From assembly GCA_016234535.1 (NCBI GenBank), contig JACRBH010000237.1, positions 1-46,420 of the forward strand: a DNA stretch of 46,420 bases. Reading direction: 5' to 3'. Source of the stretch: Chloroflexota bacterium. Lineage in GTDB: Bacteria > Chloroflexota > Anaerolineae > Anaerolineales > Villigracilaceae. The notes under the pieces are model-generated. The model did no database searches. It saw only the letters and a list, made by a program, of their open reading frames with translations, and was not told where the DNA came from. Shown here piece after piece: positions 23,282 to 33,592 of this stretch (positions are counted from its first letter, which is position 1; every line of letters starts with the position of its first letter). A program made the translations under genes and the position numbers.

Positions 23282-23761
23282 ATGACAGAAAATGAACTTT
23301 ATACAAAAAGCAGTATGTTCGGGGCAGGTTTGGGAATGGGGTTTGGCATCCTTCTTGGGGCTGGGACCGGTGCATTAAGCGCCAGTTGGAGCGGTGTTCA
23401 GTTTGGCGCGATTGCCGGAGTTTTGCTCGGCGCATTTACCGGCGCATTGACAGGTGCGCTAACCGTGCGTGTTGGCGGCGATACAGGCGGTGTGAGTACT
23501 GGGGCTTATACCGGAATGTTATTTGGGGCCGTGCTTGGAGGAATCCTGGGAATATTTATCCCTGATTCTTTTCGAAGCGGCGTAGCCGCTTTTCACGTGC
23601 TGGTTCTTGACGTTTTGACTCAGGGCAGGTTTGAAACCGCTGTCCTGCTTAGCTTTTTGACATCGTGCATTGCCACCGGGGTCGGCGCATGGGTCGGCGG
23701 ACGAAACCTCAAGCCGCGCGATCTAACCAAAACCACCAATCACTACAATGACATCCATTAA
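23282..23761 (+). CDS. Glycine-zipper membrane protein
   Basis: 159 residues from ATG 23282 (AGAGAAG upstream). Two long Gly/Ala-rich hydrophobic stretches (MFGAGLGMGFGILLGAGTGAL and FGAIAGVLLGAFTGALTGAL), then TGMLFGAVLGGILGIFIP and a last helix VLLSFLTSCIATGVGAWVGG, have the GxxxG spacing of glycine zippers. Four membrane helices are likely. No family name or function can be given. Its end overlaps the start of the DUF2721 gene by 14 bases, so the two are cotranslated. Confidence 0.65.
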   Translation: MTENELYTKSSMFGAGLGMGFGILLGAGTGALSASWSGVQFGAIAGVLLGAFTGALTGALTVRVGGDTGGVSTGAYTGMLFGAVLGGILGIFIPDSFRSGVAAFHVLVLDVLTQGRFETAVLLSFLTSCIATGVGAWVGGRNLKPRDLTKTTNHYNDIH

Positions 23762-24185
23762 AGAATTGATCCCTGTATTACAGATCTCCATCGGGCCCGT
23801 GATCCTGATCTCAGGCGTTGGACTGCTCCTTTTGAGCATGACCAATCGCCTGTCACGAGTGATCGAGCGGGCGCGGACTTTGCTGGCCCTGTCTGATTCA
23901 GCTTCAGGCCGCGCCCTTGACCGCATCCGCGCGCAAATTGATATCCTGTGGGTGCAGGCGCGCCTGATCCGCGTATCCATTCTGCTGGCATCCACCAGTC
24001 TGTTATTCGCGGCCTTCCTGATCATTGTTTTATTTATCACGGCCTTGTTCAAAATTGAAGATGCCTGGCTGATCAGTATTCTCTTCGTAACCTGCCTGCT
24101 CTCGTTGATCGGATCATTGATCGTTTTTATCATAGACATCAACCGCTCACTCATCGCCTTCAAAGTTGAATTGTACGAACGGTAA
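23748..24185 (+). CDS. DUF2721 membrane protein
   Basis: 145 residues. The family pattern is clear: ISIGPVILISGVGLLLLSMTNRLSRVIERARTL, a charged cytoplasmic stretch RALDRIRAQIDILWVQARLIRVSI, then helices at about 78-100 and 110-130, ending FIIDINRSLIAFKVEL. DUF2721 proteins are small inner-membrane proteins of unknown role. Overlap with the preceding glycine-zipper gene suggests a joint complex. Ends 26 bp before the aldo/keto reductase gene. Confidence 0.85.
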   Translation: MTSIKELIPVLQISIGPVILISGVGLLLLSMTNRLSRVIERARTLLALSDSASGRALDRIRAQIDILWVQARLIRVSILLASTSLLFAAFLIIVLFITALFKIEDAWLISILFVTCLLSLIGSLIVFIIDINRSLIAFKVELYER

Positions 24186-24211
24186 ATAATCGAAATAACC
24201 TGGAGGATTCC

Positions 24212-25237
24212 ATGCGTTACAAGTTACTTGGCAAAAGTGGATTGCGCGTTTCAGAACTCTGTCTCGGCACAATGACGTTCGGAGAAACCTGGGGTTGGGG
24301 CGCCTCCAAGGCCGAAAGCAAAAAGATGTTCGACCTGTTTACAAAAGCGGGCGGGAATTTTATCGACACCTCCGTCAATTACACAGACGGAACCAGCGAA
24401 GAATTCCTCGGCGATTTTCTCGAAACGAACCGTGATTATTTCGTAGTTGCAACCAAATACACGCTCACCAAGCCAGATAACCCCGACCCAAACGGCGGAG
24501 GCAACAGCCGCAAGAATATGATGAAGTCGGTGGAAAAAAGCCTGAAGCGCTTGAGGACCGATCACATTGATCTGTATTACCTGCACATGTGGGATTACAA
24601 GACGCCCGTCGAAGAAGTGGCGCGCGGGCTGGATGATCTTGTCCGTCAGGGTAAAGTCTCCTATGTGGCATTTTCCGACACTCCGGATTACATCATAGCG
24701 GAAGCAAACGTTCGCGCCGACCTCATGGGCTGGTCCCGTTTCCTCGGCATACAAGTCCCTTATTCATTGCTATACCGCGACGTGGAACGTGCCATCATCC
24801 CGATGGCAAAGCATTGGGAAATGACAGTCCTGCCCTGGGGTCTATTGGAGGCGGGCATCTTAACAGGAAAATTCCTGAAGAATGTCAAATCTCCAACGAG
24901 ACTGAATCAAAAGAAATTAAAGTTGAGCGAAAAGACAATCTCCATTGTGAAGGAAGTGGAAAAAGTCTCAAAGGAAGTTGGAAAATCCATGTCACAGGTT
25001 GCGATCAACTGGGCGAGGCAAAACCCCAACGCAGAGATGATCCCCATCCTCGGCGCAAGAAGCGCAAAACAACTTGCAGATAATATGGCCGCAATCGAAT
25101 GGTCGCTTTCGGCAGAGCAATACAAACAACTGAGTGAGGTTGGCACATTTGACATTGGCTTCCCGCACGATTTTCTGGAAGGCAACCGCTATATCTTCGG
25201 CGCAACGTTCGATAAGATAGACGGACGAAGAGCATAG
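24212..25237 (+). CDS. Aldo/keto reductase
   Basis: 341 residues, NADPH-dependent carbonyl reductase fold. The catalytic tetrad can be placed: Asp in FIDTSVNY, Tyr in NYTDG, Lys in VATKY and His in YYLHMW. Family motifs LCLGTMTFGE, SVEKSLKRLRTDHIDLYYLH, VSYVAFSDTP, and the C-terminal cofactor site IPILGARSAKQLADN are intact. GGAGG lies 7 bases before ATG 24212. Substrate is unknown; the nearby methylglyoxal synthase is 17 kb away and no functional link is claimed. Confidence 0.92.
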   Translation: MRYKLLGKSGLRVSELCLGTMTFGETWGWGASKAESKKMFDLFTKAGGNFIDTSVNYTDGTSEEFLGDFLETNRDYFVVATKYTLTKPDNPDPNGGGNSRKNMMKSVEKSLKRLRTDHIDLYYLHMWDYKTPVEEVARGLDDLVRQGKVSYVAFSDTPDYIIAEANVRADLMGWSRFLGIQVPYSLLYRDVERAIIPMAKHWEMTVLPWGLLEAGILTGKFLKNVKSPTRLNQKKLKLSEKTISIVKEVEKVSKEVGKSMSQVAINWARQNPNAEMIPILGARSAKQLADNMAAIEWSLSAEQYKQLSEVGTFDIGFPHDFLEGNRYIFGATFDKIDGRRA

Positions 25238-25322
25238 GGCGCCGAATCAAATCGTCCCAGTCTAAGTAAAACCACGGCGAAACAAAACGCCGTTCAAAGC
25301 CAAAGAAACAAAGGCGACTTTC

Positions 25323-25366
25323 GTAGCACGACATTTATGTCGCTTGGCTTGTAAGCGACATATTGA
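25323..25366. repeat. Palindrome with GCGACATAAATGTCG-type core
   Basis: GTAGCACGACATTTATGTCG followed by CTTGGCTTGTAAGCGACAT; the same GACATTTATGTCGC hairpin occurs inside the element at 23116-23207. Confidence 0.5.
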
Positions 25367-25405
25367 ATATTAACAAAATAAACCAGCAATCCCAATTCAA
25401 ATTTA

Positions 25406-25467
25406 TTAATGCGGAAACTGCGAATTTGCGCAAACTGTTCAAAAGCCTTTCGCGTTTTTCGCATTAA
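25406..25467. repeat. Inverted-repeat element with TTAATGCG ends
   Basis: TTAATGCGGAAACTGCGAA at the left pairs imperfectly with TTCGCGTTTTTCGCATTAA at the right; 62 bp, non-coding. It lies beyond the stop of the HD-GYP gene and is followed on that strand by no obvious other terminator. Confidence 0.5.
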
Positions 25468-25522
25468 GGTTTTTTTATTGCTCGGTTTATTTGGAAAACT
25501 TCGAAATGCCGCGCTACAAATC

Positions 25523-28318
25523 CTAGTCCTCGTTCGCATCCCGCGGCCACTTTGGTTTATTTTCAAGGAATATCTTCGCAACCTGCGGATCAAAGTGCCT
25601 GCCTGATTGCTCCTCAATATACCGATACGCTCTTTCACGCGTCCAGGCTTTACGATATGGGCGATCAGACGTCAGCGCATCATAAACATCCACCACGGCA
25701 AACAACCTTGCGGGCAGAGGGATTTCTTCGCGTTTTAGGCCGCGAGGATAACCACTGCCATCCCATTTTTCGTGATGACAGTAGGGAATATCTACAGCGT
25801 GTTTCAAATATGAGATCGGAGAGAGCATCTGATAAGCATATATGGGATGCAGCCGCATGATCTCCCATTCGCTTTCAGAAAGCAGCCCAGGCTTGTGCAG
25901 GATCGAATCAGGGACGCCCATTTTCCCAATATCGTGGAGCAGGGCGCCGCGGCGGAGGTTCAATTTTTCCACGTTGCCCATTCCCATTTTATCGGCGAGA
26001 AGCAAAGCCATTTCAGTTACACGCTGGGTGTGGCCTTCCGTCTCCTTGTCGCGCAAATCCAATGCGCGCGACCAGCCCTCGATGGTGGCGTCATAAGCCA
26101 GCACAAGATCCATGTTGGAGTGCTGCAAATTTTCAAAAAGGGACGCGCTCTCAATTGCAATGGCAGCCTGTGTGGCAAGAGTCTCGAAGTAACTGATCCA
26201 CTCGGCCCCAAGCTCGAAGGGCTTGCGATGGAAAAGTTCGAGGACACCTTTCACCTGGCCTTTGACCGCCAAAGGGGTGGCATGATGCGCCATGAATTCT
26301 TCATCCGCCAACAGCGAGGAGCGGCCAAAGTTCGCGCGCTCCAGCCTAAGGTCCGGACAGGAGACCGTGCAATGTTCCTGGGCGGCGCGCCCTGCGATTT
26401 CATCCCCAAACCGGACGTGAGATTGTTCGATGCCATGCGTTCTGAATCCGATTCCGGCGGCGTAATCAAGCGTATGAGTGACAGGCTCCAGCAAAAGGAT
26501 GCAGGCGGCGTCCACTTCAAGTTCGTCCCGCACGTTATCCAGGATGATGTTGAGTGTGATATTCGAATCGAAATTAGTGCTGATGGCAATATCAATTTGA
26601 TGCAGGGCGGTCAACCGATGGACTTGCCGCTCGGTTTGCTCGAAGAGGGTGACGCGCTGAATCGCGTTGGCCGCAAGGTCGGCTATCGCATTGAGCAGGC
26701 GCACATCGTTCTCGGCGATTTCATCTTTGCGCGCGATCCAAAGGACGCCAATAATCTGATCCTGTGCGATGAGAGGCACAGACGCTATTGCATGAGAAGC
26801 GCCCAGCAAGTCGGGGCGGAAGAAGCCGGGGTCGGTATGCGCGTCGTTATTCAGATAGGGCTTCCTGTTCTCGATCACCCATCTGCTGACGCCTTTGCCG
26901 GAAGGGATATGTAACCCGGTAAACCTTTCTCCGACGGGGCCGCGTCCCATTTCTATCACGATGCCATCCTTGATGGTAGAGTCGCGCATGGCCAGCATGG
27001 CACCATCGGCATCGAATAAATCATTTAACTGGTCGAGGATGATGGTGAGAATCTCGGTACGGGTGACTGCCGTGCGAATGGCATTGGCAACCGCGATGAT
27101 CGCTTCGCGTTCCAGTTCATGCTGCTTGCGCTCGCTGACATCCTGCTTGACGGCAATAAAATGACTAATGTCTCCCCCTTCTCCGCGCAATGGGGCAATC
27201 GTCATTTCCTCCATGTAATGACGTCCATCTTTACGGCGGTTCACCAGTTCGCCATGCCAGACTTTCCCACATAGAATTGTGTCCCACAGGTCTTCATAAA
27301 ATTGCCGATCCTGTTTTCCAGAATTCAGCATTCTGGGAGTTTGTCCGATGGCTTCTTCAAAGAAATAACCTGTCAGGTGGGTATAGGCCGGATTGACCCA
27401 AATAATCTTTCCCGCCCGATCTGTGATCATAAACCCGTTGGCGGCAGCCGCTAATGCAGTGCCTTGCAACCGCAATTGCTCCTCACGTTGACGCAGGGCG
27501 ATATAGGCCTGTTCCCTTTCGGTTACATCTATCAGACTAAACACGAGACCGACTACACACCCCGCCTCATTCTTGACCGGTTGCAGGCTCCAGTTCCAAT
27601 AGCTTGTGCCTCGCTCCGGGCGACCGAAATATTCAAAGGGTTTGGCATAGGTGGTGTAGGGTTCGCCGGTTTCGACCACCTTCCGAAAGATCGTTTCGTT
27701 TTCAGAGTTGGGATACAGCGTAAAGTGATTCTTCCCTTCGAAAAATTCAGGGCTGCTTCCTTCAGACACCGCCGCATAAGCCCGGTTGACGCGAATAAAA
27801 TTGAAATCCGCATCGAGATAAGCGATCATGAATTCGGTTGTGGAAAAAATCTGCTCCAGCAGAACATTATTCTTTCTCAATGCCTCTTCCGCACGCCTGC
27901 GTTCCATTCGGTTCTCGGCATCACGTAACGCCCTCTGCACTGACGGGACAAGGCGCGAAAGCTTTTGCTTGAGCACATAATCGGTTGCCCCTTCAGTCAG
28001 CGCCTGAATGGCCGCATCCTCTCCCATCGTTCCGGAGATGAAGATAAAAGGGACATCAGCATGTTGCTCCCGCACAAGGCGCATCGCGGATAAGCCGTCA
28101 TAATCTGGAAGTTGATAGTCTGCAAGGATGAGGTCATATCCGCCCTTCTGAAGCGCGCTCTTGAACTCTCTGGGCGTCTGGGACCAGGTGATATTGCACA
28201 GAATATGCGCCGACTCCAGTGTTGCTTGAACGAGTTCAGCATCCACCTCGTCATCTTCAAGGTGCAGGATTCGGACTTCTTTTTCCATTTTGCTCATCGA
28301 CTTTGTATTTTCATGCAT
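25523..28318 (-). CDS. Response regulator with PAS, GAF and HD-GYP (c-di-GMP phosphodiesterase)
   Basis: 931 residues. Receiver domain at about 15-135 (HLEDDEVDAE, phospho-Asp67 in LILADYQLPDYDG, Lys in VLKQKLS); two PAS domains (about 150-280 and 290-410); two GAF domains (about 420-575 and 590-735); HD-GYP domain (about 745-925) with ALLHDIGKMGVPD, then PYCHHEKWDGSGYPRGL, all metal and GYP residues intact, so it should degrade cyclic di-GMP. The second half is nearly a copy of the end of the protein at 35719-40947. It starts one base after the stop of the response regulator gene upstream, with GAGG nearby, and is the last gene of the five-gene corrinoid operon. Cytoplasmic; no membrane helices. 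Confidence 0.93.
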   Translation of the reverse strand: MHENTKSMSKMEKEVRILHLEDDEVDAELVQATLESAHILCNITWSQTPREFKSALQKGGYDLILADYQLPDYDGLSAMRLVREQHADVPFIFISGTMGEDAAIQALTEGATDYVLKQKLSRLVPSVQRALRDAENRMERRRAEEALRKNNVLLEQIFSTTEFMIAYLDADFNFIRVNRAYAAVSEGSSPEFFEGKNHFTLYPNSENETIFRKVVETGEPYTTYAKPFEYFGRPERGTSYWNWSLQPVKNEAGCVVGLVFSLIDVTEREQAYIALRQREEQLRLQGTALAAAANGFMITDRAGKIIWVNPAYTHLTGYFFEEAIGQTPRMLNSGKQDRQFYEDLWDTILCGKVWHGELVNRRKDGRHYMEEMTIAPLRGEGGDISHFIAVKQDVSERKQHELEREAIIAVANAIRTAVTRTEILTIILDQLNDLFDADGAMLAMRDSTIKDGIVIEMGRGPVGERFTGLHIPSGKGVSRWVIENRKPYLNNDAHTDPGFFRPDLLGASHAIASVPLIAQDQIIGVLWIARKDEIAENDVRLLNAIADLAANAIQRVTLFEQTERQVHRLTALHQIDIAISTNFDSNITLNIILDNVRDELEVDAACILLLEPVTHTLDYAAGIGFRTHGIEQSHVRFGDEIAGRAAQEHCTVSCPDLRLERANFGRSSLLADEEFMAHHATPLAVKGQVKGVLELFHRKPFELGAEWISYFETLATQAAIAIESASLFENLQHSNMDLVLAYDATIEGWSRALDLRDKETEGHTQRVTEMALLLADKMGMGNVEKLNLRRGALLHDIGKMGVPDSILHKPGLLSESEWEIMRLHPIYAYQMLSPISYLKHAVDIPYCHHEKWDGSGYPRGLKREEIPLPARLFAVVDVYDALTSDRPYRKAWTRERAYRYIEEQSGRHFDPQVAKIFLENKPKWPRDANED

Positions 28319-28319
28319 A

Positions 28320-28772
28320 TTATGATTTCCTCAAACTTCCTGAGGGCGGCTCATTGATCAGCGCCCAAAAGACGCCAATCTCCTTCACGGCTTCTATAAA
28401 ATCCAAAAATTTAACGGGCTTCACAACATAAGCATTGACGCCAAGCTGGTAGCAGGTTTCAAGGTCCTGGGATTCACGTGAAGAGGTTAATACCACGATG
28501 GGAACGGTACGCATTGCCGCATCCGATTTAAGTTGTTTTAGAACCTCCATACCATCCATCCTTGGCATTTTCAGGTCGAGCAATATCAAAATGGGGTTTC
28601 CTTCAGGCTGGTCTGCAAACTCTCCCCTGCGATATAAATAATCCAAAGCCTCGACGCCGTCACGCACAACAAGGACATCGTTGGCAAGGTTATGTTCGCT
28701 GAGCGCATTAAGAGTCAATTCAGCGTCTTGCGGATCGTCTTCGGCAAGCAGGATGCGTTTAAGCTCTTTCAT
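28320..28772 (-). CDS. Rcp1-like single-domain response regulator
   Basis: 150 residues, receiver only. Acidic pair in LLAEDDPQDAEL, phospho-Asp66 in ILILLDLKMPRMDG, Thr/Ser in VVLTSS, Lys in YVVKPVKFLDF. The loop GEFADQPEGNP before the phospho-Asp strand is typical of the Rcp1 type that serves multi-PAS or phytochrome-like kinases. Its start overlaps the stop of the kinase gene by 4 bases (ATGA), and the next gene begins 1 bp after its end, so it is the obvious first phosphate acceptor of that kinase and may pass the signal on to the HD-GYP protein. Confidence 0.93.
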   Translation of the reverse strand: MKELKRILLAEDDPQDAELTLNALSEHNLANDVLVVRDGVEALDYLYRRGEFADQPEGNPILILLDLKMPRMDGMEVLKQLKSDAAMRTVPIVVLTSSRESQDLETCYQLGVNAYVVKPVKFLDFIEAVKEIGVFWALINEPPSGSLRKS

Positions 28773-31700
28773 AAATTCCTTCCTTGTATTTGCGGGAGTG
28801 AGATGTAAAACGTTGCACCGCCATCAACCGCGCCTTCGGCCCAGGCCTTTCCGCCATGCCGGCTGATAATGCGGTGAACATTTGCAAGGCCAATGCCTGT
28901 GCCTTCGAATTCTTCGGCGCGATGCAGGCGCTGAAAGACCTTGAACAATTTATCAACATAGTTCATATCGAAACCAACGCCGTTATCACGGATGAAGATC
29001 ACGGTTCCACCCGCGTCGTTTTGCATGAGACCAATCTCGATCTCAGTGCGTGGACGAGGCTGGGTAAACTTCAGGGCATTCGAGATGAGATTAACCATCA
29101 CAACCCGCAGCATGGCATAGTCACCGGTGACCATTGGCAGGTCCGCAATATGCCATTGGATGTCCCGTCCAATCGTATCAGGTTTAAACTCAGCGAGCAC
29201 TTCCTGTACTAATTTTCCAAGATCCACCCGCGTCTTGAGCATTTCAGTCCGCCCCATGCGTGAGAACGAAAGAAGATCGTCAATCAACATACCCATTTGT
29301 TTGGCCGACCTGGAAATGACCTCCATGTAATGCCGGCTTTGATCGTCGAGAGTTGTCTTTGTCCTCTTTTGCAGCATCTCGATGAAACCGTCAATATGCC
29401 GTAACGGCGCCCGCAGGTCATGAGAGACCGAATAGGCAAATGCCTCCAATTCCTTGTTGGCGGCTTCCAATTGGGCGGTGCGTTCGACAACGCGCTGCTC
29501 CAGTTCGGCATTGAGTTTGCGGATCTCTCCCTCTGCCTGTTTGCGTTCGGTAATATCAACTGAAAATGTGGCAAATCGATTCCCTTCAGGCGGGGTGGTG
29601 GTAATGTGAAACCAACGATTGTCAGGCTCAAAATACATTTCAGTGTGAGCCACCTGATGCATTTCAGAATGATTCCTCCACCAATCACGGATGAAATCAG
29701 AATTCATGTGGTACAAGTCTGTTGCCCGTCTCCCCAAAACCTGCTCCAATGTGAAAGCTGAATTTTTCGTAAAAGCAGGGTTGACTTCCAAAACCGTGTA
29801 GTCAATCACATCTCCGTTTTCATCATGGACAATCTCATTGATCGCCACCCCTTCATCCATGACGTTAAAAAGCATACGATAGCGCTCTTCGCTCTCGCGC
29901 AGGGCCTTTTCTGCGCGCTTGCGTTCAGTAATATCGTGAGTCAGGGAGGCAATGCGGTAGCCTTTTTCAGTTTTGATGGGGAAAATTGTCTGATGAAGAT
30001 AATGTTTTTCACTGCCCGACCGCGGATAAAATTCGGCTTCCACCGGTTTGTCAAACAAGTAAGACTGGCCGGTTCGCAGCGCCTCCTGCACGGCAACCTT
30101 GAAGGATTCAAGGCGCTGCGCAGTTCTCCGCTCGGGCGCCACAGTCATCATCGCCATATCCCACATGGGCAGGCCAATCACCATGCTGCGTTCCAACCCC
30201 GTCATTTTCTCGTTCATCTGATTCCATTCGACGATCAGCCCTGTTTCATCGATGAGCGCCACGCCCTCGGACGACTGCTCGATAATGGCACGAAACTTTT
30301 CCTCACTCACGCGCAGTTCCTCTTCGGCGCGCTTGCGCTCGGTAATGTTGCGGACTGTTGTAAGGCTGAATTTCGCGCCATTGTACTCAACCACGGAAGA
30401 ACTGATCTCTACAGGGAAAATGCGGCCGTCGCGCATTTTATGTTGTGTTTCGAATCTTGCATAATAGCCGTCTGCAAATTGTTTATCCATTATGTCTTTG
30501 GCTGCTTCGTAGGTGATAACAGCATCAATGTCTGATGGCCCCATGGTTAGGAGTTCCTCCCGTGTGTAGTCCAGGGAGCGACAGGCTGCATCGTTGACGT
30601 AAGCGAAAGTCAATTGTTCGCTGATCAGGAAGACGGCATCGGACGATTGGTTAATGGCGCGGTTCAATATGATCAGTTCTCTTTCATTACGTTTGCGTTC
30701 GGTGATGTCGCGGCCAACAGACAACACCCCGTTTATTTTTCCCTGCTGATCGTATTCCGGCACGATGACATATTCCAGATAGAGCGTCATTCCATCAGCA
30801 TTCGCCCAAGTGAACTCGATTGCCTCGGTGATCCCAGAGGTCAGTACATGCTGGAGTTTCTCCAGGTATTCGTTGTTCACAGGGGTGGGAATCCCGGGCA
30901 TCTTGGCGTAACGCACATTGACAACATCTTCAGCAGAGAGGCCGCTGGCCTTTTCCCAGGCGGGGTTTACATAGATCCGGCGCAGATCCATATCGTATCG
31001 GACAATCAAATCGGGGATGTTCTCGACCAGGGCACGATACTCCCGCTCGCGCACGAACAGTTCCTGTTCCACCCGTCTCCGCTCGGTTAGCAGATGAATA
31101 CGGTCAAGCGTGACTGCCATATGACTTGCCAGCGCAATAAGATATTCCCGTTCCAGGGCGGTGGGTACTTGCACACCTTCCTCCCCAAAGGTGCCCATAC
31201 CGACCGACCCCATATGCCTGTCGAACAAAATGATTGGGACATTTACAATCGTGCGATTGCCCAGCGCCGTAACAATTTCCTTGTTCGTGCGGGGGTCTGT
31301 TTGCGCGTCTTCCACCACCACGATTTCCCTGGCTTCAGCGATTTCTTCGAGCATCTTGTCGCCCTGGATGGTCAGTGTTGCTGTTCCATCTTCCGACATG
31401 ATAATCTTTTCAAATGGTCCGCTGGCGAAAAGGGCGCGGGCATATTTCTTATCTTCCGTTATCAAATATGCCCAAAGGTTTTGATAGCCGATGACCTCTC
31501 TCACTTCATCCTGCGCTGCGTTCAGAACATCCGGGTAGGTTTGAGCGTGCTCCAGTCTGCGGGAAAGGCGAAGCAATGATTGGGATTGCTTTTCCCGTTC
31601 CTGCAAGGCTTTTTCCGTTCGCTTGCGTTCGGTGATGTCGCGTTGAATGCCAAAGTGACCGAGAGTCCTGCCCTGCGAATCATGGAACGCAATATACTCC

Positions 31701-33592
31701 CCCTCGATCCACATCGGGGTTCCGTCAAATTTGCGTTCGTCGCTTTCGAGGACCAGCTTTCCCGTATCAAAGAAGCGGCGCCACAGGTCACGGCCATACT
31801 TGAGATCGTGTTCAAAAAAAACACCGGGAGTGAGGCCAAGCATCTGTTCGCGTGTTGCGCTGTACTGAGTCAGCATGGCGTCGTTGATTTGGGTGATGCG
31901 CTGGTGGGCAAAGACATAATCCAAGACCTTCTCTTTATCCACCGTTTCATCCCATTGCACAGGCTCATCCAACATCATGTAAAAACAACCATCAATGGAT
32001 TGGGAGAAAAATGCCCGCAATTCCTGTTCGCTTTTTCGGAGGGCCTCCTCCGCCTTCCTGCGTTCGGTGATATCGTATACAGTTGAGCGACTCATCAGAT
32101 AATTACCGGCATCATCGTAAATGGCTGTACTGTTTACCAACACCGACAAGAATGAGCCATCCTTGCAGATCATCTCGAATTCGAGGTCTTTTACCCACCC
32201 CCGCTCTTTGAACAACAGGAAATTATCCTTAAAGACTTGCAGGCTGTATCCGGTAACAAGATCGGGGAACTTCATCCTGCCGACAACTTCGTCTCGTGTG
32301 TAACCAAGCCATTGCAGTTCGGTATCGTTGATCCGAATGAAAAAGCCCTGACTATCCAGGGAGTGATAGCCACAGGGCGCATGGTCATACAGATCCTGAA
32401 TTTGCTCCGCAGATTTGCGTAACGCCTCCTCCGCTTGCATGCGTTCGGTAGTATCTATCATCGTGCCAAACATGCGAAGGGGTTTTTCCGCTTCATCTCT
32501 TGTCAACTCTGCGTAACTATGGATGTTGCGCACCTCACCGTTGGGTCGGATTACACGGTAATCCACATTATAGGGCGGGCCGCCGGCCAGTGCGTCGGTG
32601 AGTACCTGAATGACTCTCTGTTGATCTTCCGGGTGGATTAGTTTCAACCACTGTGGATTCCACTCGCCCAGCTTGAGGGAGCGATACTGCAACGGCAGCC
32701 CAAAAATTTGAAGGGCTTCATTTGAAAAGGTAATATTTTCCGCAGCGTAATCGTGATCCCAATAACCGACATGCGCGATTCGCGCGGCCGCCTCCAGTTT
32801 GTGTTCGCTCTCGCGCAGCGCCGCCTCCACCCGCTTTTCATCTTCAAGAATGTTGACCAGGGCGCGCCGCGATGTCTCTGACTTCTCAAGCAATGCTGTG
32901 ATTTGCTTTTCATCCTCTTTGAGTTGAGCATTGGCAGTTTGCAATTCAGCCGTGCGCCCGGCCACCCTTTCCTCCAGCGCTTCGTTGGTCACACGCAGAT
33001 CATCCTCCGCTTTTTTGCGCACCACGACTTCCCGGGCAAGATCATCATAAGCTTTTTTGAGCCGCGCCAACCCCAGGATTTCATTCCTTAAAATAAGGGC
33101 AATGTAAGTGAATATTGACGGCAGTTGTTGATACAGTTCACGCAGGGCAATGTTCAAATTCTCCAGTTTAAATACGCCGACCAAATCCTCTCCCACAAGG
33201 AGTGGAACGATCCATGTATAAGCCTTCGAGAACTCAGGCACCATCATCCTGGTGTCACTATACTCATGCACGAACTCGAAAGGCTCGTGTGTTTCCATGA
33301 CCTGTTTCACCAGATTGTCGGCAACAGCATTCAGCATCTTTCTCTCACCATAGACATCGGCATAATGAACGCTGCCATCCATCAGATAGTACAGGATAAT
33401 GTTGGTGCCTCCGATCACATCCACAAAGCTTTTCAGTGTGTTATCAATGGTGTTGTCGAGGCCGGGGACGGTGCTTATCTTATTCACAAGGCGGATGATC
33501 AACTGGAGGACCGATTTGTCAGCGGCAAGCTTTTTGACTCGTTCCTGCAGGTTGTCCAGTTCCGCTTTGGGTATCGTCGTCATCTCAATCAT
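28769..33592 (-). CDS. Giant soluble histidine kinase with 2 GAF and 7 PAS domains
   Basis: 1607 residues. Order by eye: GAF-like domain (25-180), coiled coil (185-270), PAS1-3 (265-660), GAF2 (670-835), PAS4-7 (845-1345), each PAS closing with a DITERK-type linker, then a dimerisation helix with phospho-His at about 1391 in SVSHDLRAPLRH and an ATPase domain with NLISNALKFT, DNGVGFD and GTGIGLANV. No membrane segment, so the inputs are cytoplasmic. GAF2 and PAS1 are close relatives of modules in the 35719-40947 protein. The start ATG 33592 has GAGAGG 4 bases upstream and overlaps the methyltransferase gene stop by 8 bases. This position in an operon with a corrinoid methyltransferase suggests it senses methyl-transfer state. 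Confidence 0.93.
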   Translation of the reverse strand: MIEMTTIPKAELDNLQERVKKLAADKSVLQLIIRLVNKISTVPGLDNTIDNTLKSFVDVIGGTNIILYYLMDGSVHYADVYGERKMLNAVADNLVKQVMETHEPFEFVHEYSDTRMMVPEFSKAYTWIVPLLVGEDLVGVFKLENLNIALRELYQQLPSIFTYIALILRNEILGLARLKKAYDDLAREVVVRKKAEDDLRVTNEALEERVAGRTAELQTANAQLKEDEKQITALLEKSETSRRALVNILEDEKRVEAALRESEHKLEAAARIAHVGYWDHDYAAENITFSNEALQIFGLPLQYRSLKLGEWNPQWLKLIHPEDQQRVIQVLTDALAGGPPYNVDYRVIRPNGEVRNIHSYAELTRDEAEKPLRMFGTMIDTTERMQAEEALRKSAEQIQDLYDHAPCGYHSLDSQGFFIRINDTELQWLGYTRDEVVGRMKFPDLVTGYSLQVFKDNFLLFKERGWVKDLEFEMICKDGSFLSVLVNSTAIYDDAGNYLMSRSTVYDITERRKAEEALRKSEQELRAFFSQSIDGCFYMMLDEPVQWDETVDKEKVLDYVFAHQRITQINDAMLTQYSATREQMLGLTPGVFFEHDLKYGRDLWRRFFDTGKLVLESDERKFDGTPMWIEGEYIAFHDSQGRTLGHFGIQRDITERKRTEKALQEREKQSQSLLRLSRRLEHAQTYPDVLNAAQDEVREVIGYQNLWAYLITEDKKYARALFASGPFEKIIMSEDGTATLTIQGDKMLEEIAEAREIVVVEDAQTDPRTNKEIVTALGNRTIVNVPIILFDRHMGSVGMGTFGEEGVQVPTALEREYLIALASHMAVTLDRIHLLTERRRVEQELFVREREYRALVENIPDLIVRYDMDLRRIYVNPAWEKASGLSAEDVVNVRYAKMPGIPTPVNNEYLEKLQHVLTSGITEAIEFTWANADGMTLYLEYVIVPEYDQQGKINGVLSVGRDITERKRNERELIILNRAINQSSDAVFLISEQLTFAYVNDAACRSLDYTREELLTMGPSDIDAVITYEAAKDIMDKQFADGYYARFETQHKMRDGRIFPVEISSSVVEYNGAKFSLTTVRNITERKRAEEELRVSEEKFRAIIEQSSEGVALIDETGLIVEWNQMNEKMTGLERSMVIGLPMWDMAMMTVAPERRTAQRLESFKVAVQEALRTGQSYLFDKPVEAEFYPRSGSEKHYLHQTIFPIKTEKGYRIASLTHDITERKRAEKALRESEERYRMLFNVMDEGVAINEIVHDENGDVIDYTVLEVNPAFTKNSAFTLEQVLGRRATDLYHMNSDFIRDWWRNHSEMHQVAHTEMYFEPDNRWFHITTTPPEGNRFATFSVDITERKQAEGEIRKLNAELEQRVVERTAQLEAANKELEAFAYSVSHDLRAPLRHIDGFIEMLQKRTKTTLDDQSRHYMEVISRSAKQMGMLIDDLLSFSRMGRTEMLKTRVDLGKLVQEVLAEFKPDTIGRDIQWHIADLPMVTGDYAMLRVVMVNLISNALKFTQPRPRTEIEIGLMQNDAGGTVIFIRDNGVGFDMNYVDKLFKVFQRLHRAEEFEGTGIGLANVHRIISRHGGKAWAEGAVDGGATFYISLPQIQGRNL